Part shown: positions 15,448 to 23,596 of the stretch, one piece after another
Position numbering within the stretch: position 1 is the first letter of the stretch
Layout: every line of letters begins with the position of its first letter
From: an uncultured Coprococcus sp.
GTDB taxonomy: Bacteria > Bacillota > Clostridia > Lachnospirales > Lachnospiraceae
Direction: 5' to 3'
Length of the DNA stretch: 25,413 bases
NCBI GenBank assembly: GCA_900548315.1
Contig: URJU01000012.1
Coordinates: forward strand, 1-25,413
Translations under genes and position numbers: made by a program
The notes under the pieces: model-generated
The model's database searches: none
Seen by the model: only the letters and a program-made list of their open reading frames with translations
Told to the model about the DNA's origin: nothing

Positions 15448-15954
15448 ATGATAAAGTTTTTGCCTGATGAATATTATTCATCTACTTACAAAATAGATTT
15501 CAAAAAATATTATGATATGGGGTACAGAGGAATTTTATTTGACATAGACAATACACTTGTGCGTCACAACGAGCCAGCTACATCCAGAGCCATACAACTC
15601 ATGGAACACCTGAAATCCATAGGTTTCAAGATCTGCTTGGTCTCCAACAACAAGGAACCCAGAGTCGCCGCCTTTAACAAGAAGATGAAAGTAAACTATA
15701 TATACAAAGCAGGAAAGCCATCAAAAAAAGGTTATTTGCGCGCAATGAAAGAAATCAACTGTACAGTTGAAAACACCATGGCGGTTGGTGATCAAATATA
15801 TACAGATATTATCGGCAGTGCAAGTCTGGGCATACACACCATACTAGTGAAACCAATAGATACCAGCCATGAGGAGTTCCAGATAACATTGAAGAGGATC
15901 ATTGAAAAACCTTTTATCTTCTACTTCAAAAAGAGACACGGCATAGTGAGGTAA
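15448..15954 (+). CDS. YqeG family HAD IIIA-type phosphatase
   Basis: A 168-residue HAD-superfamily protein with motif I DIDNTLV (aspartates near residues 31 and 33), motif II LVSNN, a lysine in AGKPSKKG, and motif IV GDQIYTDIIGS. The DIDNTL motif and short capless form match YqeG/IIIA proteins, whose substrate is not firmly known. The frame is open for 25 codons upstream, but the ATG at 15448 has a strong GGAGG 7 bases before it and the MIKFLPDEYY start is usual for the family. In many Firmicutes yqeG lies with yqeH, aroE or yqeK; here it stands alone between two minus-strand genes. It ends in a likely bidirectional terminator. Confidence 0.93.
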   Translation: MIKFLPDEYYSSTYKIDFKKYYDMGYRGILFDIDNTLVRHNEPATSRAIQLMEHLKSIGFKICLVSNNKEPRVAAFNKKMKVNYIYKAGKPSKKGYLRAMKEINCTVENTMAVGDQIYTDIIGSASLGIHTILVKPIDTSHEEFQITLKRIIEKPFIFYFKKRHGIVR

Positions 15955-15977
15955 AGATTACCTAGTGAATAAACAAC

Positions 15978-16033
15978 AAAAAATGGGCTGCGTTCTAAAG
16001 ACATCAAGTCGATAGAGCGTCAGACCATTTTAT
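15978..16033. terminator. Probable bidirectional terminator between yqeG-like gene and hisS
   Basis: Outer arms AAAATGG (15980-15986) and CCATTTT (16025-16031) continue inward into a bulged stem (CTGCGTTCT against AGAGCGTCAG) with a large loop. T-rich sequence follows on both strands. It separates convergent genes ending at 15954 and 16095. The long loop and bulge lower certainty. Confidence 0.55.
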
Positions 16034-16094
16034 ATGTTATATTATATAGCTTGTCGGTCCTATGGAAACATGCAAACCTGGTGCACTTTCAACA

Positions 16095-17360
16095 TCAGTC
16101 ATTGTAAACCTTCTTGAACTCAGAGTAGCCCTCTGCCTCGAGCATGCCTATCTGCTGTTTCATATTCTTTCTCATCATCTGAATAGTCACCGTTCTTCCC
16201 GCCTGACGGAGTTCCTTTGCTTCCTTGAATATCTCAAGTTTTTTATCAAGAGTTACATCTTTATGAATTAGGATCGCAACATTGTCCGCATCTATCTTAT
16301 AACCATTCTCCAGTTTATCCTTGAGTATCGTGATGATTCTCTCAAAACCAATCGAGAATCCCGTGGCAGGAACATCCTGTCCGCAGAAATTGCCAACCAT
16401 CTTGTCATATCTTCCTCCGCCTGCGATGGAGAAATTATAATCATCTATAGTTACCTCAAATATAGGTCCAGTATAATATCCCATTCCTCTTACAAGGGTT
16501 GGATCAAATACGATCTTAACACCATCTGCAACCATAGTCTTCGCACTTGATATTATCTCGTCCATATTTGAAACCACCTTTGGATCAAGGCAGTCCTCAT
16601 TTATATCCTTACAGAAATCTGCACAGCTCATATCCCCAAGATTCTTATATATCTCAAGATACTTGTCAACCATAACTGGATCATATCCGTTTTCCGTGAG
16701 CTCTGCCCTTATTCCTTCAAGTCCAATCTTGTCATACTTGTCAAGGCTTATAAGTATGGATGCTATATCATCCTCCACAAATCCTGCATTCTTTGCTGCT
16801 CCACGAAGTATTTGTCTGTCGTTGATATGGATAGTAAAACCTGTTATTCCGACCTCTGAAAAGATTCTTGAGAGCATGTCCGATGTTGCTGCCACAAGTT
16901 CAATCTCAGCCAAATTCGTACTGTCTCCAAGTATATCTATATCACACTGCGTGAACATTCTAAATCTGCCCTTCTGCGGCTGATCTGCACGGAATACTGA
17001 ACCTATCTGAAGTGCCTTAAATGGACTTGGCAGCTGCTCCTTGTTATTAGCATAGTATCTTGAGAGTGGAAGTGTCAGGTCATATCTGAGTCCACTGTCA
17101 GCAAGTTCTCCCTTCCCAGCATCTATGGCTCTTTGAAGATCTGCCCCCCTCTTCATAACCTTGAAGATGAGTTTTTCATTGTCTCCTCCCTGCTTACTTG
17201 TAAGGTTCTCTATATGTTCCATAACAGGAGTCTCTATCTGTGTAAATCCAAATCTGGAATAACTTGTCTTTATCATTGAAAGTACATGCTCTCTAAGCCT
17301 CATATCAGCCGGGAGCTGATCACACATACCTTTTACCGGTGTCTTAATGAATTTTGCCAT
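16095..17360 (-). CDS. hisS: Histidyl-tRNA synthetase
   Basis: HisS charges tRNA-His. The 421-residue class-II synthetase shows LRYDLTLPLSRY (91-102), the motif-2 region FRADQPQKGRFRMFTQCDIDI (about 123-143), the histidine-specific block RGMGYYTGPIFEV, and GGGRYDKMVG with the motif-3 GFSIGFERI segment. The C-terminal about 90 residues form the anticodon-binding domain. The start at 17360 has AGGAGG 7 bases upstream. The paralogue HisZ is unlikely because the catalytic motifs and the anticodon domain are both intact. It has its own putative promoter and no T-box leader. Confidence 0.97.
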   Translation of the reverse strand: MAKFIKTPVKGMCDQLPADMRLREHVLSMIKTSYSRFGFTQIETPVMEHIENLTSKQGGDNEKLIFKVMKRGADLQRAIDAGKGELADSGLRYDLTLPLSRYYANNKEQLPSPFKALQIGSVFRADQPQKGRFRMFTQCDIDILGDSTNLAEIELVAATSDMLSRIFSEVGITGFTIHINDRQILRGAAKNAGFVEDDIASILISLDKYDKIGLEGIRAELTENGYDPVMVDKYLEIYKNLGDMSCADFCKDINEDCLDPKVVSNMDEIISSAKTMVADGVKIVFDPTLVRGMGYYTGPIFEVTIDDYNFSIAGGGRYDKMVGNFCGQDVPATGFSIGFERIITILKDKLENGYKIDADNVAILIHKDVTLDKKLEIFKEAKELRQAGRTVTIQMMRKNMKQQIGMLEAEGYSEFKKVYND

Positions 17361-17400
17361 TTCTAATCCTCCTGAATTTATCTTTTTTCAAATCCAACAT

Positions 17401-17429
17401 ATTCTAGCATATAGTATCAACTTTTTCCA
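17401..17429 (-). promoter_or_regulatory. Putative promoter of hisS
   Basis: On the minus strand TGGAAA (17429-17424) and TAGAAT (17406-17401) are spaced by 17 bases, with a TGC just before the -10 box (extended -10). It gives a leader of about 35 bases, too short for a T-box. Confidence 0.55.
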
Positions 17430-17477
17430 GTACTAACTTATCCCCTAAGCTCCAGGCATGTTCTTCGCCCCAAACAC

Positions 17478-17519
17478 AAAAGAACCATCGTAATGGACGT
17501 GTATCCAATCCGATGGTTC
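17478..17519 (-). terminator. Intrinsic terminator after the 685-residue protein gene
   Basis: Arms 17482-17490 and 17511-17519 form a perfect 9-bp stem, with a second inner 4-bp pairing (17494-17497 with 17504-17507). It is followed on the minus strand by TTTT (17481-17478) and further T-rich sequence. It lies 19 bases past the stop codon at 17538. Confidence 0.8.
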
Positions 17520-17537
17520 CTATCGTCTCCCACAAAA

Positions 17538-19595
17538 TTATCTGAGGAGGTCGTAATTCAGTTTCTTGATAACTGTAAATGCCTTGTTCCTAAGTTCCTC
17601 TCCTGAGAACTCGTCAAGCTGTACATTCATATCCCAATTGTACTTCATGAGAGTATTCAAAAGATCCTCAATATAATCCTTTACATACTTTACATTGCTA
17701 TCGCTCTTATCCTTGAGCTGAACAACTATATTCTCAATAGCTTCTATGATTCCTGACTCCTGTTTCTCCGGTGCCTGTCCTGACTCATCGTTAAGCTCTA
17801 TAACTTTACCTGTCTTGGTAATGATGACCTTCTTATTCGGTGCTGCTGCCGCCTTGCTCTTTTTGTTTATCATGTGGTTGATACACTTGATAAGGCATGC
17901 TACTGAATATGTCATCTCCTCTGGTGTTGGCTTATCCTGTCCCTTGAGTGTATGCTGATGATAAAGGAACTCTGACTTACACAGCATTTCCTCAACAACA
18001 GCCGCCTTGCAAAGTGATACGAGATCTGGAGGCATAGCCTGCTGTTTCTTTCCGAACAGACCACCACCGCCCTGCTCATTCTCCTCCTTATACTTTTCTG
18101 GAAGAGTTGTTCTCACATATGTGTCATGAAGATACTTCTTTGCAGTGTTGACATCGTAGCTTGATGCAAGTACCATCTTCTTTGTACTATTCAATCCATT
18201 GACAACCATATCCTCCGCTGCCATGAACAGCAGGATCTTCTGCCTGTTGTCAAGCATCGAGTAAACTTCTTTGTTCTTGTTATTCTTCTCTACTATAGAC
18301 TTCTTTCTTACATCGAATACCTTAATCTTTTCCTTTACGCTGAAGAATGCCTTGAGCATAGATGGATTGGCATTCAGGAAATTGCAGCACCATGTGAGCT
18401 CTATGTACTGATCCTCAATCTTGTTGGATACCTCATAAAGACTGTATCCCTCAAACAGGACATTGAGTGCCTTTGAGAGGATCTCCAGGCTCTCATATTT
18501 CTCCTCGTATGACTTCTGCGTTATATCTGAGTTGACATATGCCTTTATTCCACACTCTATAAAAAGCTTATTGTACTCATATGCTCCCTCAGGTATGTTC
18601 TGACGTCCGCTAAGCTGCGCACCCGAACCCAGTGTCTGAAGAACTTTCTTTACTTCAGGTTCATTCTCGATAGACTGATATACCTTCTTCGTAAATCCAC
18701 ATGTCTCATTGAGGAGTGAATCAATCCTCTTGTTGTATACCTCTTGTTTGGATATCTCTGATGCCACCTTGCTGCTGAGTATCTTTGCAGCCTCTGTGCT
18801 TGTGACATTCTTAATGAGCTCCTTGAAGTTTGAGTATACTGACAGATTATCTATAGGTATATACTCTGCATTCAGTCCATAGAACTGGAATGCCTTCTCA
18901 TACTGCTTGTTAGCAATATATATCGAGAACAGATTTATAGATAACTGTATCTTGTAATCATTCGGTGCATGAGCATCTTCAATAACATAATCATAGAGAA
19001 CTTCAAGATTATTGATATATGAATCTGATGCGATATCATCAGCTGATATATCCATCTCCATAACCACATTTATGAGGTCTAAGTAGCCGAGCAGTGCCTT
19101 GTCAAAGTTCTTAGGTCTGTCATCATCCTCAAGTATCTGGTATGATATGTTGATAAGAAGAGGTGCTATCTTATCCCCGATAAGTTTCATACACTCTGGA
19201 ATCTTCTCGAGCTGCAGTAAGTAAAGCAGCCATACGCTGTATCTGTACACACCTGTGGCCGATACAGGCGTATCAATGTCAGTTGGATCTATATCTCCAT
19301 ATACAAACCTGAACAGTGGCTCTATCCACTCCTCAATCGCATAATGACCAGTTGCCTTTATATTGAAATCTACGAATTCAGCAAGCTCATACAATTTTGT
19401 ACACTGTGCACGAACCTCATCATCAACCGTCATGGTCGACAGATCAAAATTGGAATCCTTTAAACTGTCTATAACCAGTGTATAAAATCCATCCTCCACC
19501 TGATCATTCAGATAACGTATAAGTGTTCCCTTATTGCTAGATGCTGCAATCGATAATGCATTATCCCCTGCCTGTCCTATATTTGCTGGTAACAT
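17538..19595 (-). CDS. Large helical cytoplasmic protein of unknown function
   Basis: I do not recognise this 685-residue protein. It is almost entirely helix-like and acidic, with no signal peptide or membrane segment, so it is probably cytoplasmic. Residues about 215-245 (QLSINLFSIYIANKQYEKAF) look like a TPR-type helical pair, and the N-terminal about 500 residues may be a helical-repeat scaffold. A Gly-rich hinge GGGGLFGKKQQ (509-519) and a Lys/Ala/Pro linker near residue 585 separate two further helical segments at the C-terminus. The start at 19595 has AAAGGAGG 10 bases upstream. It is flanked by its own promoter and palindrome (19684-19718) and terminator (17478-17519), so it is a stand-alone transcription unit. 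No catalytic motif is visible; a scaffold or adaptor role is only a guess. Confidence 0.8.
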   Translation of the reverse strand: MLPANIGQAGDNALSIAASSNKGTLIRYLNDQVEDGFYTLVIDSLKDSNFDLSTMTVDDEVRAQCTKLYELAEFVDFNIKATGHYAIEEWIEPLFRFVYGDIDPTDIDTPVSATGVYRYSVWLLYLLQLEKIPECMKLIGDKIAPLLINISYQILEDDDRPKNFDKALLGYLDLINVVMEMDISADDIASDSYINNLEVLYDYVIEDAHAPNDYKIQLSINLFSIYIANKQYEKAFQFYGLNAEYIPIDNLSVYSNFKELIKNVTSTEAAKILSSKVASEISKQEVYNKRIDSLLNETCGFTKKVYQSIENEPEVKKVLQTLGSGAQLSGRQNIPEGAYEYNKLFIECGIKAYVNSDITQKSYEEKYESLEILSKALNVLFEGYSLYEVSNKIEDQYIELTWCCNFLNANPSMLKAFFSVKEKIKVFDVRKKSIVEKNNKNKEVYSMLDNRQKILLFMAAEDMVVNGLNSTKKMVLASSYDVNTAKKYLHDTYVRTTLPEKYKEENEQGGGGLFGKKQQAMPPDLVSLCKAAVVEEMLCKSEFLYHQHTLKGQDKPTPEEMTYSVACLIKCINHMINKKSKAAAAPNKKVIITKTGKVIELNDESGQAPEKQESGIIEAIENIVVQLKDKSDSNVKYVKDYIEDLLNTLMKYNWDMNVQLDEFSGEELRNKAFTVIKKLNYDLLR

Positions 19596-19683
19596 AATAT
19601 GTCAACCTCCTTTTGTTTACACGTACCTTTTCACGTTTCTTTTAATGTACGATCATTATGGTTTTCCCCATCAAATCACTACT

Positions 19684-19718
19684 CCAAATATATCATATTT
19701 GGTAAAATCATTCAACAA
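19684..19718 (-). promoter_or_regulatory. Putative promoter with palindromic operator upstream of the 685-residue gene
   Basis: CCAAATAT (19684-19691) and ATATTTGG (19695-19702) form a perfect 8-bp palindrome with a 3-base centre. It overlaps a likely minus-strand -10 box TATGAT (19697-19692). A -35-like TTGTTG lies at 19718-19713 with a short 15-base spacer. The overlap suggests repression by a dimeric DNA-binding protein (inference). Confidence 0.5.
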
Positions 19719-19821
19719 AGTTTTTGGTTATTACTGATAATTGTCATTGTGCATAATTACTCAAAAATTTAAGCACTAATATTTTTCGCATTTTTGTGCA
19801 TTTTTACAGCGCTGTTCATTT

Positions 19822-21600
19822 TCAGGCAAGACCAGCCATATGCAGTATGGCCATGGCATTCGTGGTAGTACATCTTCCATCTTTCTTTTTGTAATCAAAC
19901 TTTAGCTGATCCCCCTCATAATATTCCTCAAAGTGATAGTTCACTGCAGGAGTTCCGTCATCTGCCTTAAGATCACAGAGTTCAAAATCATGGGTAGAGA
20001 CAAGTGTCATTGAATTTGGAGCCGCGAGTTTCTTTATAACCTGAGTTGCTCCTACTATCCTGTCCGCCGAATTTGTCCCCTTAAATATCTCATCTATTAA
20101 GCACAACATTGGTTTGTTTTCTTTTCTGTATTCCACCATTGTCTTTATCCTGAGTATCTCGGCATAAAATGTTGAGATACCATTGCTCACATCATCAGTT
20201 ACCCTCATGGATGTAAATATCTTCATAATATCAGCCTCCATGTATTCGGCACACACAGGAGCTCCCGCATAGGCAAGCACGAGATTTATTCCCAAAGTTC
20301 TAAGAAATGTGGTCTTTCCCGACATGTTGCTTCCTGTTATTATTGCAGCACCGCCCTTGAAATTCGCATCATTTTCAACAACAATCTCCGGGGATATGAG
20401 CGGATGCCTCAATCCTCTGGCGTTCACATGGACATTCTTTCCATCCCCCACCTTAGGATATGAAACCTTTCTTGTCCTCGTCAGAACCGCAAATGACATC
20501 AATTCCTCCATATCGGACACTGCCTTTATCCAGCCCTCAACATCCTGTCCATTTCTCATCTTCCACCTATCCATCATCCTGCCAATATGAAAATCCCACA
20601 TGGTAAGACCGCAGAGTATCTGGTGAACTATCGGATTATATCTTATGTTGAACGCAGCACTTATAGTTCTAAGTTTCTTTATGGCAGCAAGAGCCCCCGA
20701 ATCCTGTGACAGGTTTCTTTTGATACCGCGGAGCAGTTCACTGTCAAACTCTTCCCTGGATATAAGCTCAAACATATTTATATAATCATCAAGCACATAT
20801 CCAAATGATATCATCGGCATAACAGCCTGTCCCGCAACACCTGAAAACAACCAGGAAAAAAGCAATACAGCAAAAAAAGATACAAGTGTCCATCCGATGT
20901 TGACTCTTCCGATAACCCCTAGCACAAACAGTATAACTGTGACAAGCGGAAACACAAATCTTAGCACATTGAACACCACGGGGATATGAGCTTCGCTGTG
21001 GCAATATGCAACAAATTCGTCCGCAGTGTATTTCTTTTTCTTTCCCATCCCTGTCTTAACTCCGAGAGTCTCAAATGCAAGAGAAAAACCATACTTTCTT
21101 CCCAGCTCCTTTATCGCCTCCTGACGCCTGCTTATCTTTTCTATGTCATACTCCGGATCCTTAATGCTCTTTGCCAGACTTCTGCGCCCTTCCTCAGTTC
21201 CAGCTGTACATATAAACTGGAAAAGAGAATTTGGTCCCAGCAGATCCATATCCTTTGCAGCCAGATCACCATTTTCCAGATATTCGCCGCCATCTTCCTC
21301 AAACTTTTTCCAATCATCACTAAACCTATCCACATATCTCCCAAGCACCTCAGCCTCAGCCTTTTTGTATTCAAGTTTCTCACTGAGTTTTCCATGTATG
21401 AACACCATTGCTATAAAAGCCGCCGTGAATACCATTCCCACTGCGACAAACAGTCCTCTGTTGTCATATATTCCTATGACCAGTCCAGCAGCTGCAGCAA
21501 TAAATGCCACAAATCTTATCCCTGAATATGTTGAGGATCTGCCTTCCAGATCCTTTATTTCTTTTTTCAGTCCATCCAGCTGATCTCTAAATTTCTCCAT
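19822..21600 (-). CDS. Membrane-anchored MutS-like ATPase
   Basis: A 592-residue protein whose C-terminal third is a MutS-type ATPase: P-loop GSNMSGKT (423-430), the switch region VSNGISTFYAE, Walker B LCLIDE (499-504) and STHD (535-538). The N-terminal half lacks MutS mismatch-recognition domains. Instead it has two hydrophobic helices near residues 27-69 and two more near 209-253, so it is an integral membrane protein. Such proteins are annotated as MutS-related, but a role in mismatch repair is unlikely without the recognition domain; the function is unknown. The frame extends 37 codons upstream, but the ATG at 21600 has AAAGGGTG about 8 bases before it and the extension runs into the promoter region. 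Divergent from the repeat-protein gene. Confidence 0.88.
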   Translation of the reverse strand: MEKFRDQLDGLKKEIKDLEGRSSTYSGIRFVAFIAAAAGLVIGIYDNRGLFVAVGMVFTAAFIAMVFIHGKLSEKLEYKKAEAEVLGRYVDRFSDDWKKFEEDGGEYLENGDLAAKDMDLLGPNSLFQFICTAGTEEGRRSLAKSIKDPEYDIEKISRRQEAIKELGRKYGFSLAFETLGVKTGMGKKKKYTADEFVAYCHSEAHIPVVFNVLRFVFPLVTVILFVLGVIGRVNIGWTLVSFFAVLLFSWLFSGVAGQAVMPMISFGYVLDDYINMFELISREEFDSELLRGIKRNLSQDSGALAAIKKLRTISAAFNIRYNPIVHQILCGLTMWDFHIGRMMDRWKMRNGQDVEGWIKAVSDMEELMSFAVLTRTRKVSYPKVGDGKNVHVNARGLRHPLISPEIVVENDANFKGGAAIITGSNMSGKTTFLRTLGINLVLAYAGAPVCAEYMEADIMKIFTSMRVTDDVSNGISTFYAEILRIKTMVEYRKENKPMLCLIDEIFKGTNSADRIVGATQVIKKLAAPNSMTLVSTHDFELCDLKADDGTPAVNYHFEEYYEGDQLKFDYKKKDGRCTTTNAMAILHMAGLA

Positions 21601-21694
21601 ATAACAAACACCCTTTCGTTTAAAATAGATCACACGATGTGCAATAAATACCATAAGCGTTGATAAATTATCATCATGCTTTGCACTACGATTG

Positions 21695-21724
21695 AATATA
21701 TCATACACCATATATGATACGCAA
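21695..21724 (-). promoter_or_regulatory. Putative promoter of the MutS-like gene
   Basis: On the minus strand TTGCGT (21724-21719) and TATATT (21700-21695) are spaced by 18 bases. An inverted repeat TATCATA (21699-21705) / TATGATA (21713-21719) fills most of the spacer and could be an operator. Confidence 0.5.
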
Positions 21725-21809
21725 ATATTAAATGTCTATGATCTTCCTTAAAAACATTTATAAACTCTGAAAGTTTAGACATTTTTCACAATATTTACTC
21801 ACTATATTA

Positions 21810-21850
21810 ATATTAGAATTGTTGCAAATAATACGAATACATATTAGAAT
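21810..21850 (+). promoter_or_regulatory. Promoter of the repeat-protein gene, with a 10-base direct repeat
   Basis: TTGCAA (21822-21827) and TAGAAT (21845-21850) are spaced by 17 bases, a good sigma-A promoter. The -10 region lies within ATATTAGAAT, which occurs twice (21810-21819 and 21841-21850), 31 bases apart or about three helical turns. An AAAGGGG site (21876-21882) precedes the ATG at 21891. Confidence 0.7.
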
Positions 21851-21890
21851 AAATGGATAAACTATATACATTAAGAAAGGGGATATCTAT

Positions 21891-22586
21891 ATGAAGAATT
21901 TTACCAAATTAGCTCTCACTCTCGCTGCAGCAGGAAGTGTATGCTACCTTTTCAGGGACAAACTCAAGACAACAAAAGCATATCAGACCGTAGAGTCAAA
22001 TGACACTATAAAAAAGGCAAAGGCTGCCGCATCAGATTCTTATCACAAAGTTAAGGAATCTGACACTGTTAAGAAGATCAAGGAAAACGAGAATGTCAAA
22101 AAAGCTGCCTCAGCAGTCACCGACACCTATCGCAAAGTGAAGGATTCCGAGTCAGCTCATAAAGCAAAAGAAACCATCAAGGACACCTACAAAAAGGTAA
22201 AAGAATCAGACACCGTGAAAAAAGCAAAGGACACTGTATCAGACAAATACGATAAGATCAAAGACACAATAAAGGACAAAATGGATCATACAGATGACCC
22301 CGACCGTGAATACTTTACTCTCCACGGTCAGTCGGATCTTGAGGCATCTGACACTGAAACATCTGCATCCGTCGATATAGCCTCCGAAGTATCAGAGGAA
22401 GATACTGCAAAAGCTGTAACTGAGGCTGCTGCAGAGACAGAAGATGTCATAGCAGAGGCGACTGGTGCTGTCGCACAGGCTGCAGATTCCAAAAACAGTG
22501 ACGTTATAGGCGATGAGTATATGGGGCTTTCTGACACTTCTGAGGATCCTTCCGTTCTTGAGGAACAGGACAAGCTGGATGTATAA
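21891..22586 (+). CDS. YtxH/LEA-like repeat protein with acidic tail
   Basis: A 231-residue protein in three parts. Residues 4-21 are one hydrophobic helix (membrane anchor). Residues about 28-132 carry a Lys-rich amphipathic repeat of about 20 residues, Y-x-K-V-K-[ED]-S-D-T-V-K-K-x-K, with its tyrosine at positions 31, 51, 80, 100 and 120. The 29-residue step between 51 and 80 marks a 9-residue insertion. Residues 133-231 are an acidic, Ala/Glu/Asp/Ser-rich, probably disordered tail. The pattern resembles YtxH-type and LEA-like stress proteins, which are thought to protect membranes or proteins, but no specific family can be assigned. The gene is monocistronic, with a good promoter, AAAGGGG ribosome site and a very strong terminator, suggesting high or inducible expression. 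It is one of only two plus-strand genes in the window. Confidence 0.85.
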   Translation: MKNFTKLALTLAAAGSVCYLFRDKLKTTKAYQTVESNDTIKKAKAAASDSYHKVKESDTVKKIKENENVKKAASAVTDTYRKVKDSESAHKAKETIKDTYKKVKESDTVKKAKDTVSDKYDKIKDTIKDKMDHTDDPDREYFTLHGQSDLEASDTETSASVDIASEVSEEDTAKAVTEAAAETEDVIAEATGAVAQAADSKNSDVIGDEYMGLSDTSEDPSVLEEQDKLDV

Positions 22587-22616
22587 AATAGGTGCTGTAT
22601 CAGCTCCAGCGACATG

Positions 22617-22673
22617 CCACAAAAATGGGATGCCAAAAACTTGATTAAGTTTTTGGCATCCCATTTTTTGTGG
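22617..22673. terminator. Strong bidirectional terminator between convergent genes
   Basis: Arms 22621-22642 and 22647-22668 form a perfect 22-bp stem with a GATT loop, extended by CCAC/GTGG (22617-22620 with 22670-22673) past a single unpaired T. A-rich and T-rich outer stem flanks on both sides serve both strands. It ends the repeat-protein gene (stop at 22586) and the minus-strand gene ending at 22675. Confidence 0.93.
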
Positions 22674-22674
22674 T

Positions 22675-23580
22675 CTATGCAGATAAATATGACAAAGCCT
22701 CATCTATATCCTTTTCTGATCTAAAATCCTGTTCATATGTCACTCCATCGACATCCACCATGAGCAATTTGTATATTTTCTTCTTACCCGATCCTATGTT
22801 TGAAGACGTTCTTAGTTTCTTAAATGACTCTATAGTCTCAAGCGCAACTACATCCGTGTGCCACATCCCATGACATACAAAATATTTGTCCGTGATCGCT
22901 ACACCATACTGATCATAGTATAGTTCATGTCTGAGCTGAGAATCTATATCCTGTATAGTCTGCCTGTCTGCATTCTTTCCAAGTGCCGCATTTATCCTTG
23001 ATATCTTCCAAGGACGGCACACATCATATATACATCTCGCTATTATATATACAGCCCAGAGAACTGCAAGTATCAAAACCAGCAGCATCATATTGTAGTA
23101 TATTCCCGGGAAGTCAACTTCACTTATTATCATAGGATACAGCCTTGATTCAAGCTGATCCGATGTGATTCCCATATCTGCCGTTATACCATCAACTATT
23201 GATGAATATTCATCACCGCCGGCTACCATCCTTCCCTTTATCGCATAATTTAATACTACATCATCTTTGCTCTTGAGCAGCAGGATGGCATATCTTCCAT
23301 CCTGCTGACAGATATAATAACTTCCTTGTCTCTCCGAATCTACAAAATAGTCATACCCTAGATAATCTGCCCTATCGACAGTTATCTTTACATCACTTCC
23401 ATGCAGTTCAGATATGTTCTCTATCTCGTCAAGAGTTCTATAAGACTTACTATTCAATCTGTTAAACAGTTCAAAGCGTCCTGCCATTACAACCATGATC
23501 ACTGCCATAGCTATCGCTATGGCAACCCCTGGTATTCTGTTTTTTAAAAGGTACAATTCAAACTTTTTGTTCTTAAACAT
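22675..23580 (-). CDS. Two-helix membrane protein of unknown function
   Basis: A 301-residue protein not recognised with confidence. It has two hydrophobic helices (about 17-33 and 160-184). Between them is an extracytoplasmic-looking domain (about 35-158) with an SDVKITVDRADYLGYDYFVD strand pattern. After the second helix comes a cytoplasmic region of about 115 residues ending in YEQDFRSEKDIDEALSYL; its KKKIYKLLMVDVDG stretch recalls small PH-like beta domains (visual impression only). The start ATG at 23580 has TTGGAGA upstream. It follows the TPM-domain gene by 16 bases and is the last gene of that cluster, so a shared envelope role with the TPM and zinc-ribbon proteins is likely. Lachnospiraceae membrane proteins labelled only as DUFs look like this. 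Confidence 0.75.
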   Translation of the reverse strand: MFKNKKFELYLLKNRIPGVAIAIAMAVIMVVMAGRFELFNRLNSKSYRTLDEIENISELHGSDVKITVDRADYLGYDYFVDSERQGSYYICQQDGRYAILLLKSKDDVVLNYAIKGRMVAGGDEYSSIVDGITADMGITSDQLESRLYPMIISEVDFPGIYYNMMLLVLILAVLWAVYIIARCIYDVCRPWKISRINAALGKNADRQTIQDIDSQLRHELYYDQYGVAITDKYFVCHGMWHTDVVALETIESFKKLRTSSNIGSGKKKIYKLLMVDVDGVTYEQDFRSEKDIDEALSYLSA

Positions 23581-23596
23581 AGTATCTCCAAGTTAT

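Noticed and set aside
17361..17537. Possible T-box leader in front of hisS
   Set aside because: The conserved T-box sequence and its antiterminator are absent, and the predicted leader is only about 35 bases; the hairpin at 17482-17519 is the terminator of the upstream gene.
19806..19815. ACAGCGCTGT palindrome just after the MutS-like gene as a terminator
   Set aside because: It has no loop and cannot form a hairpin of useful size; the A-rich flank alone is not enough.
21601..21711. N-terminal extension of the MutS-like protein by 37 residues
   Set aside because: The extension starts near the -10 box and has no ribosome site, whereas the ATG at 21600 has AAAGGGTG at proper spacing.
22328..22703. 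Two minus-strand open frames of about 100 codons overlapping the repeat-protein gene
   Set aside because: They are Ser/Ala-rich or Cys-rich shadows of the plus-strand gene, and one runs through the strong terminator.
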